NCBI GenBank assembly: GCA_019112625.1 | Contig: DXIW01000035.1 | Span: 1 to 64,000 of the forward strand | DNA: 64,000 nt | DNA from: Candidatus Acutalibacter stercorigallinarum | Lineage (GTDB): Bacteria > Bacillota > Clostridia > Oscillospirales > Acutalibacteraceae | Direction: 5' to 3' | Shown: positions 1 to 10,203 of the stretch, piece by piece | How positions within the stretch are numbered: position 1 is the first letter of the stretch | Layout of the letters: every line of letters begins with the position of its first letter | Position numbers and translations under genes: made by a program | The notes under the pieces: generated by a model | Seen by the model: only the letters and a program-made list of their open reading frames with translations | Database searches by the model: none | What the model was told of the DNA's origin: nothing

Positions 1-189
1 GACATCCGGGAGGTGTTCACTGGCGCGGAGGAATTCATCGACAAAGAGCGAGTGGAAGCCATCGTTGCCTCGGTGAACCAACGTGTCCAACTGCTGGCGA
101 CTTTTATCCTCACACAGCAGCCCCAGATGGATTCCACAGAGAACGATGTGGAGGAAAATGTGGCGGCGGAGTATGGGATGAAACTATAA
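1..189 (+). CDS. C-terminal 62 residues of an unidentified protein (5' partial)
   Basis: The window opens inside a reading frame that runs in frame 1 to a TAA stop. The visible tail is hydrophilic and acidic, ending in a Glu/Asp/Asn-rich stretch and then Glu-Tyr-Gly-Met-Lys-Leu. A short helical segment with Val-Gln-Leu-Leu-Ala precedes it. I do not recognise the family. The DNA after it (about 190-370) is much more AT-rich than the rest of the window and is followed by tRNA-like fragments, so the gene could belong to an old integrated element. That is inference from context only. Confidence 0.45.
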   Translation, partial: DIREVFTGAEEFIDKERVEAIVASVNQRVQLLATFILTQQPQMDSTENDVEENVAAEYGMKL

Positions 190-273
190 TGACAAGTCAG
201 CATATTTTTCTATCTTCAAAAACAATTGCTTTTTTGCATTCAATCTGCTATAATATAATCCATAAGTTGCGGT

Positions 274-380
274 TTCATTTTTGTTCAGTGAGCATTTTCT
301 GAACAAGGAACTGATGGAAACCAGCATAAAACCTAGCTTTTTTGCTTCTCTTTTTTGACAAGGGTTCATTTTCGTTCAGT
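274..380. repeat. 16-bp direct repeat pair in AT-rich spacer
   Basis: The 16-mer ttcatttttgttcagt at 274-289 recurs with one mismatch at 365-380, 91 bp apart. Between them is an imperfect inverted repeat (gttcag...ctgaac, about 284-305). The 190-386 spacer holds no convincing gene. The pair may be recombination scars or regulatory repeats; the sequence does not say which. Confidence 0.4.
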
Positions 381-386
381 AAAGCC

Positions 387-427
387 AAAAATCCAGCCGG
401 GCCCCTTGCGGGCCTGGCTGGATTTTT
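387..427. terminator. Strong bidirectional terminator hairpin
   Basis: A near-perfect inverted repeat has 12-bp arms (aaaaatccagcc / ggctggattttt) extended by a GC-rich inner stem, with A-runs before and T-runs after. It can end transcripts from either side. On the minus strand it follows the MerR gene and the hairpin mosaic at 432-613. Confidence 0.7.
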
Positions 428-431
428 AGAG

Positions 432-613
432 AATGCGGGATTCGAACCCGTGAGGGTCCGAGCGTTAAGGAAACGTCCCGGTGGGACGTTTTTAGCGAGG
501 AGCGGCGAGACGGGCCCCACACGCTTGCGTGTGGGAGTTCGAGCCAGCAGCGTTTCGCAGAAACGCTGGTCGATCCCGCCAGCCCAGCCACGTCGGAGCA
601 AAGTCCGCTTTGC
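432..613 (-). repeat. Mosaic of tRNA T-arm-like motifs and short perfect hairpins
   Basis: Read on the minus strand, this 3' flank of the MerR gene holds four short perfect hairpins: 598-613 (6-bp stem), 548-568 (8 bp), 516-535 (9 bp, 2-nt loop) and 471-491 (9 bp). It ends in a T-arm-like gggttcgaatccc motif near 437-450. Two weaker T-loop-like motifs (ctcgaac near 540, gatcgac near 570) lie between the hairpins. No anticodon arm or acceptor stem can be assembled, so this is not a functional tRNA. It may be a tRNA-derived repeat, an attachment-site remnant or a structured 3' UTR ending at the 387-427 terminator. Confidence 0.45.
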
Positions 614-633
614 GACCACGTCTTTTTTTGCCT

Positions 634-1452
634 TCACCCCACATAAAACTGTATCTTGGTGATATACTCGCTCTCATCCTCGGTGGTGATGTAGTCGTTG
701 ATGCAGAATTCAAAGGAGCCGGACCGCAGGGCCAGCCCCTGCCCCTGGCAGTAGTCCAGCAGCCTGCGGTAGGAGCGGCCGATGGACTGGTAGTCCCCCA
801 CGTGGTAGATGGCCGCGCACTTCCCTCCAGGCAGCCGGCGGATATTTTTCGCCCGGTCCGTGTCCTCAATGGGGAGGAAGGCGTGGGAGGCCTGGATGTA
901 CTCCCCCCGCCGGACCCGCTCCAGGGGCACGGTGACCCCGCTCTGAAAGAAGATGGGCAGCTTCTCCTGAAAGGCCTGGGCAAAGCACTCTTTCGTGGCG
1001 ATGCTGATCTCCCGCAGGCTGTAGGGCGGGGCCACCTCCCGGATGAGCAGACACTGGGCGGGGACCTCCTCCACCAGCACCGGGACCTCCTGCCTCAGGT
1101 ATTTCTGGGCCTGCTCCATCTGCCCGCAGCGGTGGAGCAGCCTGCTGCGGATGAGGGACAGCTCCTCCATCTTCCGGTCGATGACCTCCACCTGCCGCCC
1201 CAGGGCGGCCAGGCTGCCGGCAGTGTTGTAGTGCTCCATGTGCTCCCGGATCTGGCTTAAGGGGAAGCCAATCTTCTTCATGATGAGGATGGTGTCCAGG
1301 TAGTCGATCTGCTTGGCGCTGTAGTAGCGGTAGCCATTCTGGGGGTCCACATAGGCGGGGCGGAACAGGCCGATCTTGTCGTAGAAAATCAGTGTCTGCT
1401 TGGAAATGTTCTGATATTTTGACAGCTCCCCGATGGAAAAATAACCTTTCAC
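634..1452 (-). CDS. MerR-family transcriptional regulator with GyrI-like effector domain
   Basis: This 272-aa protein has an N-terminal MerR winged helix (about 1-75, opening GYFSIGELSKYQNISKQTL and containing the typical RYY motif), a coiled-coil linker (about 80-115) and a C-terminal GyrI/BmrR-like ligand-binding domain (about 120-272). By family it would be a dimeric activator that untwists a promoter with a long spacer. The start is a GTG at 1450-1452 behind a gcagga ribosome binding site. It is divergent from the YitT-like gene, and the shared control region carries a MerR-style promoter that the protein very likely controls together with its own expression. The ligand cannot be deduced. 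Confidence 0.85.
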   Translation of the reverse strand: MKGYFSIGELSKYQNISKQTLIFYDKIGLFRPAYVDPQNGYRYYSAKQIDYLDTILIMKKIGFPLSQIREHMEHYNTAGSLAALGRQVEVIDRKMEELSLIRSRLLHRCGQMEQAQKYLRQEVPVLVEEVPAQCLLIREVAPPYSLREISIATKECFAQAFQEKLPIFFQSGVTVPLERVRRGEYIQASHAFLPIEDTDRAKNIRRLPGGKCAAIYHVGDYQSIGRSYRRLLDYCQGQGLALRSGSFEFCINDYITTEDESEYITKIQFYVG

Positions 1453-1464
1453 ACTCCTGCCCCC

Positions 1465-1495
1465 TTGACAATATAGTTACTATATGGTTTATCAT
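1465..1495 (+). promoter_or_regulatory. MerR-type promoter with 19-bp spacer and central palindrome
   Basis: TTGACA (1465-1470) and TATCAT (1490-1495) are separated by 19 bp rather than 17. The spacer begins with a perfect inverted repeat, atatag-tta-ctatat (1471-1485). This is the hallmark of promoters activated by MerR-family DNA distortion. It faces the YitT-like gene, and the palindrome lies just upstream of the merR start, so autoregulation is likely. Confidence 0.7.
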
Positions 1496-1533
1496 ATCCC
1501 ATAGAAGCGAGAATTGCAAGGAGGCATTTCAAC

Positions 1534-2187
1534 ATGAAGCGCAAACTTTCCGCCGCCGTCCGCTGGCTTGGGGACGGTTTTTCGGGGCGGATGATCCTGA
1601 TGATTTTGCTGGGGGCGGCCATCTGCTCCTTCGGCATCCACAACATCCACCAGCGCACCGGCATCACCGAGGGCGGCGTCATCGGCATGATGCTCCTGGT
1701 GGAGCACTGGCTGGGCTTCTCCCCGGCCTACATCACCCCGGTGCTGGACATCGCCTGCTACCTGCTGGCCTGGCGGTACCTGGGGGCCGGGTTCATCAAG
1801 GTGTCGGTGGTGTCCACCCTCAGCGTATCCCTGTTCTATAAGGTGTGGGAGCAATTCCCGCCCATGCTGCCGGACTTCTCCGCCCATCCCCTGGCGGCGG
1901 CGGTGCTGGGGGGCCTGTTCGTGGGCGTGGGCGTGGGGCTCATTGTCCGCCAGGGGGGCTCCAGCGGCGGCGACGACGCCCTGGCCCTGGTCATCTCCAA
2001 GGTGAGCCGCTGGCGGCTGGCCCGGTGCTACCTGTTCACCGACATCACCGTGCTGGTGCTGTCCCTGTCCTATATCCCCGTCAAACGCATCGCCTTTTCC
2101 CTCATCACCGTCACCATCTCCTCGTTCCTCATCGATAAGATCCAGGACTTCCGCAGCAAAGGCGCCCCCGCCCCCGACGGGGCCTGA
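1534..2187 (+). CDS. YitT/YczE-like integral membrane protein
   Basis: This 217-aa protein has about five to six hydrophobic segments and the glycine-rich TGITEGGVIGM and RQGGSSGGDD motifs that mark the YitT (DUF161) family. It lacks the C-terminal soluble DUF2179 domain found in longer YitT proteins, so it is a membrane-only version. The role of the family is not established; some members are discussed as transporters. A good ribosome binding site (aaggagg) precedes the ATG. Expression is probably activated by the divergent MerR regulator, so the substrate may be linked to that regulator's ligand. A terminator follows at 2228-2256. Confidence 0.8.
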   Translation: MKRKLSAAVRWLGDGFSGRMILMILLGAAICSFGIHNIHQRTGITEGGVIGMMLLVEHWLGFSPAYITPVLDIACYLLAWRYLGAGFIKVSVVSTLSVSLFYKVWEQFPPMLPDFSAHPLAAAVLGGLFVGVGVGLIVRQGGSSGGDDALALVISKVSRWRLARCYLFTDITVLVLSLSYIPVKRIAFSLITVTISSFLIDKIQDFRSKGAPAPDGA

Positions 2188-2227
2188 GAGGGGAGAAAAT
2201 AAGCCAGCTCCCGGCTGCCCAGCCCCA

Positions 2228-2256
2228 AAAGCCCGCCTCCCCGGCGGGCTTTTTTC
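2228..2256 (+). terminator. Rho-independent terminator after YitT gene
   Basis: The stem gcccgcc / ggcgggc is preceded by AAAA and followed by TTTTTTC, 40 bp after the stop codon. Confidence 0.85.
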
Positions 2257-2274
2257 TTTCTGCCCCGCCCCCAG

Positions 2275-2303
2275 TTGAATCTTCCGCCGGTTTTTGGTAC
2301 AAT
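2275..2303 (+). promoter_or_regulatory. Sigma-A-type promoter of phosphohexomutase gene
   Basis: TTGAAT (2275-2280), a 17-bp spacer and TACAAT (2298-2303) lie 61 bp upstream of the ATG at 2365. Because the reading frame stays open back through this promoter, an upstream TTG start at 2275 is ruled out. Confidence 0.7.
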
Positions 2304-2364
2304 AGGGAAAACACCCCCGCAAAGGGGGGGAGACCCTGAAAAATCACAGAAACGGGAGATCACT

Positions 2365-3876
2365 ATGGATTATACACAGCTAAAAAGCGGCACAGACATC
2401 CGCGGCGTGGCAGTAGACGGGGTGGAGGGCCAGCCCGTCACCCTTACCGACGCAGCGGTGGAGGCCATCCTCGCCTCGTTTTTGATGTGGTGCAAGCGCC
2501 ATTTAGGCCTCAGCGCCCACGGGCTGCGGGTGGCCGTGGGCCGGGATTCCCGCGTCTCCGGTCCCCGGATCGTCCAGGCCATCCAGCGGGTGCTCCTGCG
2601 CTACGGCGCGGTGGGCCTGGACTGCGGCCTGGCCTCTACGCCCTCCATGTTCCTGGCGACTTTGGACCTGGACTGCCCCTGCGCCGTACAGGTCACCGCC
2701 AGCCACCACCCCTACTACCGCAACGGGCTGAAGTTCTTCACCAAGGAGGGCGGCCTGGACGGCCCCGACATCGCCGAGATCTTAGAGGGTGCGAACCAGG
2801 GCCTGGCCCCGGCCAAGGAGCTCCCCGGCAGCTGGGAGCCGGTGGACCACATGACCACCTACGCCGCCACCCTTCGGGACATCATCAAAAAAGGTGTAAA
2901 CGCCGGGGACTATGACCACCCCCTCCAGGGCTTCCACATCGTGGTGGACGCGGGCAACGGGGCCGGGGGCTTCTACGCCACCGACGTGCTGGCTCCCCTG
3001 GGTGCGGACATCACCGGCAGCCAGTTTCTCGAGCCCGACGGCATGTTCCCCAACCACATCCCCAACCCCGAGGACCAGGCGGCCATGGACTCCATCGCCC
3101 GGGCCACGGTAAAGGCCGGGGCCGACCTGGGCGTCATCTTCGATACCGACGTGGACCGGGGCGGCGCCGTAGACCGGGAGGGCAAGGAGATCAACCGCAA
3201 CCGGCTGGTGGCCCTGGCCTCCGCCATCGCCCTGGAGAACTGCCCCGGGGGCACCATCGTCACCGACTCCATCACCTCCGACGGCCTCAAGGAGTACATC
3301 GAGCGCACCCTGGGGGGCCGGCACTACCGGTACCAGCGGGGGTATAAAAACGTCATCAACAAGGCCCTGGAGCTCAACGCCCAAGGGGTGGACTGCCCCC
3401 TGGCCATCGAGACCAGCGGCCATGCCGCCATGCGGGACAACTATTTTCTTGACGACGGCGCCTACCTGGTCACCCAGATCATCATCAAGCTGGCCAAGCT
3501 CCGCCAGGAGGGCAAGGACTTAGAGGACCTCCTGGCCCCCCTGAAGGAGCCCATGGAGGCCGCCGAGGTGCGTCTGCCTATCCTGGACAAGGACTTCCGG
3601 GAGGCGGGCCAGTCCCTCATCGACGAGCTGGAGATCTACGCCCGGGCCCAGGGCTGGGCCATCGCCCCGGACAACCGGGAGGGCCTGCGGGTCTCCTTCC
3701 CCCGGGGGGAGGGGGATGGCTGGTTCCTGCTGCGGCTGTCTGTCCACGACCCCATCCTGCCCCTGAACCTGGAGAGCAACTCCCACGGCGGCGTGGCCCA
3801 GATCGCCGAAAAGCTCAAGACCTTCTTCCAGGCCCATCACGAAGGCGTGGATGTCTCCCCTGTGGAGAAGCTGTAA
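2365..3876 (+). CDS. Phosphoglucomutase/phosphomannomutase family protein
   Basis: This 503-aa alpha-D-phosphohexomutase interconverts hexose 1- and 6-phosphates (glucose, mannose or glucosamine) for cell-envelope and glycogen-type pathways. The catalytic phosphoserine loop TASHHP is at 111-116 (Ser113), the magnesium loop DTDVDR at 260-265 and the sugar-binding loop ETSGH at 349-353. The fourth, phosphate-binding domain occupies the C-terminus. The start at 2365 is chosen because the promoter lies inside the longer open frame. The exact sugar preference cannot be read from the sequence. ManA at 27.7 kb would supply mannose 6-phosphate in the same network. Confidence 0.87.
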   Translation: MDYTQLKSGTDIRGVAVDGVEGQPVTLTDAAVEAILASFLMWCKRHLGLSAHGLRVAVGRDSRVSGPRIVQAIQRVLLRYGAVGLDCGLASTPSMFLATLDLDCPCAVQVTASHHPYYRNGLKFFTKEGGLDGPDIAEILEGANQGLAPAKELPGSWEPVDHMTTYAATLRDIIKKGVNAGDYDHPLQGFHIVVDAGNGAGGFYATDVLAPLGADITGSQFLEPDGMFPNHIPNPEDQAAMDSIARATVKAGADLGVIFDTDVDRGGAVDREGKEINRNRLVALASAIALENCPGGTIVTDSITSDGLKEYIERTLGGRHYRYQRGYKNVINKALELNAQGVDCPLAIETSGHAAMRDNYFLDDGAYLVTQIIIKLAKLRQEGKDLEDLLAPLKEPMEAAEVRLPILDKDFREAGQSLIDELEIYARAQGWAIAPDNREGLRVSFPRGEGDGWFLLRLSVHDPILPLNLESNSHGGVAQIAEKLKTFFQAHHEGVDVSPVEKL

Positions 3877-3882
3877 CGCCCT

Positions 3883-3977
3883 GGCCGGGAGCTCCCTCTG
3901 CCACGCCCCAGGGGCGTGACCCTCTTTCCCTTGGAAAGAGGCGGCCCGGCCCGCCGGGCCGGAGGGAGCTCCCGGCC
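3883..3977. repeat. Cloverleaf-like inverted-repeat element
   Basis: A perfect 15-bp inverted repeat (ggccgggagctccct at 3883-3897, complement at 3963-3977) encloses three further hairpins. These are cacgcccc/ggggcgtg around 3902-3918, cctctttcc/ggaaagagg at about 3921-3941, and cggcccgg/ccgggccg at about 3942-3961. It sits between convergent genes and has no coding potential. Confidence 0.6.
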
Positions 3978-3997
3978 CCCAAACCCCACCGCATACC

Positions 3998-4030
3998 AAA
4001 AGGAGAGAGCCCCTCGGCCCTCTCCTTTTT
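3998..4030. terminator. Bidirectional terminator between phosphohexomutase and spoVAD
   Basis: The stem aggagag/ctctcct is flanked by AAAA on the left and TTTTT on the right. It ends immediately before the spoVAD stop codon, so it serves both converging transcripts. Confidence 0.75.
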
Positions 4031-5035
4031 CTATCCCGCGGTCAGGTGCACCACGTGGCACACCCCGGGGATGGACTGCCCCTGCTGCTGGGAGGTGGGG
4101 GACATCAGCGCCCCGGTGGCGCAGAAGAGGATGTCCCCCAGCTCCCCCTGCTCCATGCGTTTCAGCAGGTGCCCGCACAATACCGCCGCCGAGCACCCGC
4201 ACCCCGAGCCTCCGGCGTGGACATCCTGTCGCTGCCGGTCGTAGAGGAGCAGCCCGCAGTCGTCGTGGACCCGCTGGAGATGGACCCCCTCCTCCGCCAG
4301 TAGCTGGTACAGCAGGGCCGTGCCCACCGCCCCCAGGTCCCCGGTGAAAATGCCGTCGTAGTCCCCGGGGGACGTGCCCGTGTCCCGCAAATACCTGGCG
4401 ATGCTGTCCGCCGCGGCAGGGGCCATGGCCGCCCCCATGTTGGCCGGGTCCTTCACCCCCAGGTCCACGATTTTTCCCACCAGCCCTCCGCGGACCTTCA
4501 CCCTGCCGCTAAGCCCCACCACCGCGCAGCCGGCGGCGGTGGCGGTCCACTGGGCGGTGGGGGAGCGCTGCCCGCCGTACTCCAGGGGCAGGCGGAACTG
4601 CCGCTCCGCCGAGCAGAAGTGGGAGCTGGTCACCGCCGCGGCCTGGCGGGCAGCGCCGCTCTCCACAGCCAGGGCGGCCAGCAGCAGGGCCTGGGCCATG
4701 GTGGAACACGCCCCGTACTGCCCTAAAAAGGGGACCTGGTACCCCATCACCCCAAAGGTGGAGGAGATGCACTGGTTCAGCAAGTCCCCGGCGAAGATCA
4801 GGTCCAGGTCCTCCGGCCCCAGCCCGGCCCGGGCCAGGGCCAGGGCCACCGCCTCCTTCTGCAGCTGGGCCTCGGCCTGCTCCCAGGTGTCCATGCCCAG
4901 GCTGGTGTCCCCAAAGGTCTTGTCCAAGTCCGCCCCCAGGGGCCCCTGGGCCTCCCGTTTGCCCCCCACAGCGGCCCGTCCCAGCAGGGCGGGGGGCCGT
5001 TCAAAGGCCAGGCAGCCCCGGCCCACCCGCCTCAT
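4031..5035 (-). CDS. spoVAD: Stage V sporulation protein AD
   Basis: This 334-aa thiolase-fold protein is the length usual for SpoVAD. In Bacillus, SpoVAD sits on the spore inner membrane and binds dipicolinic acid during its uptake into the forespore. Family features include the early Phe-Gly-Asp-Thr-Ser segment, AGDLLNQC, the GAYGACST-like loop (here QYGACSTM) and SSHFCSAERQFR. The ATG at 5035 overlaps the spoVAC stop codon in an ATGA arrangement, so the pair is translationally coupled. Expected expression is in the forespore from the sigma-G-like site at 5512-5540. No spoVAE follows; the operon ends in the 3998-4030 terminator. Confidence 0.92.
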   Translation of the reverse strand: MRRVGRGCLAFERPPALLGRAAVGGKREAQGPLGADLDKTFGDTSLGMDTWEQAEAQLQKEAVALALARAGLGPEDLDLIFAGDLLNQCISSTFGVMGYQVPFLGQYGACSTMAQALLLAALAVESGAARQAAAVTSSHFCSAERQFRLPLEYGGQRSPTAQWTATAAGCAVVGLSGRVKVRGGLVGKIVDLGVKDPANMGAAMAPAAADSIARYLRDTGTSPGDYDGIFTGDLGAVGTALLYQLLAEEGVHLQRVHDDCGLLLYDRQRQDVHAGGSGCGCSAAVLCGHLLKRMEQGELGDILFCATGALMSPTSQQQGQSIPGVCHVVHLTAG

Positions 5036-5490
5036 GCCAGGCCTCCCAACGCCGGGAAGCAGTACAGCAGCAGCCCGTACACCACCGAGGCGGTGACGCC
5101 ATACACCAGCACCGGCCCCGCCACGGAGAACAGCTTCGCCCCCAGCCCGGTGATATACCCCTCGCTCTTGAATTCCATGGCCGGGGAGGCCATGGAATTG
5201 GCAAAGCCCGTCACCGGCACCAGGGTGCCCGCCCCGCCGTACTTGGCCAGCTGGTCGTACCAGCCCAGGGCCGTCAGGGCCGCGGAGAGGAAGATCAGTG
5301 TCACCGAAACGGCGGTGCGGGCGTCGGCAAGAGCCAGCCCCCACCCCTGGTACACCTCCCCCAAAAACTGCCCCAGCGTGCAGATGCTCCCCCCGAACAG
5401 GAAGGCGAAGCAGCAGTCTTTCCCCACCGGCGAGGGCGGCGAGGCCGCCTTTACCCGGCGGCCGTATTCCTCTTTGTCCATAGGTCTCAT
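5032..5490 (-). CDS. spoVAC: Stage V sporulation protein AC
   Basis: This 152-aa integral membrane protein has about four hydrophobic segments and the conserved VPVTGFANSMASPAMEFKSEG region of SpoVAC. In Bacillus, SpoVAC forms a mechanosensitive channel involved in dipicolinate movement across the spore inner membrane. The ATG at 5490 has the upstream purine-rich gggggctgatggg; an internal ATG at 5481 is possible but has a poorer site. It is co-transcribed with spoVAD through a 4-nt overlap. The organism is therefore a spore former or descends from one. Confidence 0.92.
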   Translation of the reverse strand: MRPMDKEEYGRRVKAASPPSPVGKDCCFAFLFGGSICTLGQFLGEVYQGWGLALADARTAVSVTLIFLSAALTALGWYDQLAKYGGAGTLVPVTGFANSMASPAMEFKSEGYITGLGAKLFSVAGPVLVYGVTASVVYGLLLYCFPALGGLA

Positions 5491-5511
5491 CCCATCAGCC
5501 CCCTTTTTCCC

Positions 5512-5540
5512 TAGTGTGGCCCGGCCCGGGCCGCCTATAC
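5512..5540 (-). promoter_or_regulatory. Candidate sigma-G promoter of spoVAC-spoVAD
   Basis: On the minus strand GTATA (5540-5536) and CACACTA (5518-5512) are 17 bp apart. Bacillus sigma-G promoters have GHATR and CATNNTA with the same spacing, so the -10 differs at one position. The match is short, and the call rests partly on the sporulation genes downstream. Confidence 0.45.
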
Positions 5541-5572
5541 CCGGGGCGTGCCGGTTTTTCTGGAAAACCGGC

Positions 5573-5601
5573 TTGCAAAACAGGGGCAAAGCTCCTATAA
5601 T
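5573..5601 (+). promoter_or_regulatory. Promoter of alcohol dehydrogenase gene
   Basis: TTGCAA (5573-5578), a 17-bp spacer and TATAAT (5596-5601) lie upstream of the ATG at 5655. A 9-bp hairpin (gccggtttt/gaaaaccggc, about 5549-5572) abuts the -35 and could be a regulator site. Confidence 0.75.
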
Positions 5602-5654
5602 CAAAGCAGAAAGCGCCGGGACGGCCGGCGCGAATCAGTTAGGAGGAATTGTAA

Positions 5655-6836
5655 ATGAACGATTTCGTGTTCCATACCCCCACCAAGGTGGTTTTCGGCA
5701 AGGGGACAGAGGACCAGGTGGGCGCCCTGGTCAAGGAGCAGGGCGGCACCAAGGTGCTGGTGCACTTCGGCGGCAGCAGCGCCAAGAAGAGCGGCCTGCT
5801 GGACCGGGTCTGCGCCTCCCTGGAGCAGGCCGGCATCCCCTATGTGACCCTGGGCGGCGTGGTGCCCAACCCCCTCCTGTCCCTGGTGTATCAGGGCATC
5901 GACCTGTGCAAAAAGGAGGGCGTGGACTTCATCCTGGCCGTGGGGGGCGGCAGCGTCATCGACTCCTCCAAGGCCATCGGCTATGGCCTCGCCAACGACT
6001 TTGACGTGTGGGACCTGTTCGACCGGAAGAACACCGCCACCGGCTGCGCCCCCATCGGGGCGGTGCTCACCATCGCCGCCGCCGGCAGCGAGATGAGCGA
6101 CTCCACCGTCATCACAAAGGACGAGGGCATGCTCAAGCGGGGCTACAACAGCAGCTACTGCCGGTGCCGGTTCGCCGTAATGGACCCCGAGCTCACCTAC
6201 ACCCTGCCCGCCTACCAGACCGCCAGCGGCGTCACCGACATTATGATGCACATCCTGGAGCGCTACCTGGTGAAGGAGGAGACCATGGAGGTCACCGACA
6301 CCATGGCCGAGGCCGTGCTCCGGGCGGTGCGCAAGTACGGCGCGATCCTCCGGGACGACCCGAAAAACTACAAGGCACGGGCAGAGATCATGTGGGCCGG
6401 CAGCCTGGCCCACAACGGGCTTCTCAACTGCGGCGGCCCGGTGGGCGACTGGGCCAGCCACCAGATCGAGATGGAACTCAGCGGCATGTTCGGCGTGGCC
6501 CACGGGGCCGGTTTGGCCGCGGTCTGGGGCAGCTGGGCCCGGTACGTGCTGGATGAGAAGCCGGAGCGCTTCGCCCAGCTGGCCCACAACGTCTGCGGCG
6601 TGGCGGATTCCGGCGACGCCAGGGCCGACGCCCTCAAGGGCATCGAGAATATGGAGGACTTTTTCCGCTCCATCCACATGCCCACCAATATCCGGGAGCT
6701 GGGCATCGACCCCCTCACCGAGGAGCAGATCGAGGAGCTGGCAGAGAAGTGCACCTACTTCGGCCAGCGCACCGTGGGCCGCTTCAAGGTCCTGCAGAAG
6801 GAGGACCTGAAGGCCATCTACCGCATGGCGCGGTAA
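5655..6836 (+). CDS. Iron-containing alcohol dehydrogenase (butanol dehydrogenase type)
   Basis: This 393-aa group III alcohol dehydrogenase would reduce aldehydes such as butyraldehyde with NAD(P)H, or run the reverse reaction. It has the VGGGSVIDSSKAI nucleotide-binding motif (about 97-108). The metal ligand set is Asp195 and His199 (DIMMH), His269 (ASHQIE) and His283 (VAHGAGL). Length and motifs fit the BdhA/YqhD subgroup. A strong taggagg ribosome binding site precedes the ATG, and the gene is monocistronic with its own promoter and terminator. The physiological substrate is not determinable. Confidence 0.88.
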   Translation: MNDFVFHTPTKVVFGKGTEDQVGALVKEQGGTKVLVHFGGSSAKKSGLLDRVCASLEQAGIPYVTLGGVVPNPLLSLVYQGIDLCKKEGVDFILAVGGGSVIDSSKAIGYGLANDFDVWDLFDRKNTATGCAPIGAVLTIAAAGSEMSDSTVITKDEGMLKRGYNSSYCRCRFAVMDPELTYTLPAYQTASGVTDIMMHILERYLVKEETMEVTDTMAEAVLRAVRKYGAILRDDPKNYKARAEIMWAGSLAHNGLLNCGGPVGDWASHQIEMELSGMFGVAHGAGLAAVWGSWARYVLDEKPERFAQLAHNVCGVADSGDARADALKGIENMEDFFRSIHMPTNIRELGIDPLTEEQIEELAEKCTYFGQRTVGRFKVLQKEDLKAIYRMAR

Positions 6837-6889
6837 AGGACCGGCCCTCTCACGCGCGCGGCGCCTGCCGCCCGCAGGGCGCCAGGCCC

Positions 6890-6917
6890 CCAGCCGCGGC
6901 AGGGCCGCGGCTGGGGT
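6890..6917. repeat. GC-rich hairpin in ADH 3' flank
   Basis: The inverted repeat ccccagccgcggc / gccgcggctgggg is separated by 3 nt. It lacks a T-run and may be part of the 3' UTR or a degenerate intergenic repeat. The remainder of 6837-6987 shows no gene. Confidence 0.5.
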
Positions 6918-6987
6918 GGGGCAAGCGCACAGAGTGCAGCTTGCCCCCGCGCGCACCTCACGAGCCCCGAACCCCCATAAACCACAA

Positions 6988-7026
6988 AACCCCCGGCCCG
7001 GGAACTCTCCCGGCCGGGGGCTTTTT
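6988..7026. terminator. Terminator between ADH and beta-galactosidase
   Basis: A long GC stem (cccccggcc...ggccggggg) is preceded by AAAAC and followed by CTTTTT. It lies just before the stop of the converging beta-galactosidase gene and probably serves both. Confidence 0.75.
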
Positions 7027-7043
7027 CACGTTTTACTGGTGCC

Positions 7044-10070
<3,027 letters not shown>

Positions 10071-10082
10071 TCAGCGCTTGGA

Positions 10083-10111
10083 TTGACATTTCGCGGAAAA
10101 CAAGTATACTT
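10083..10111 (+). promoter_or_regulatory. Promoter with palindromic -10 in divergent intergenic region
   Basis: TTGACA (10083-10088), a 16-bp spacer and TATACT (10105-10110) face the glycosyltransferase gene. The -10 lies inside the perfect palindrome aagtatactt (10102-10111), so the minus strand carries the same TATACT facing the beta-galactosidase, though without a good -35. An operator role for the palindrome is possible. Confidence 0.65.
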
Positions 10112-10203
10112 TTCCTTGTTACTGTAAGATTACTCTGAAACCGGGCAAGTGTCAATCGCCTTTTTGCAAAAAAGATTTTTCCACTGGGAAAGGAGGCGCG
10201 CTT

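Noticed and set aside
432-613. Functional tRNA gene
   Set aside because: T-arm-like motifs are present, but no acceptor stem, D arm or anticodon arm can be folded around them on either strand.
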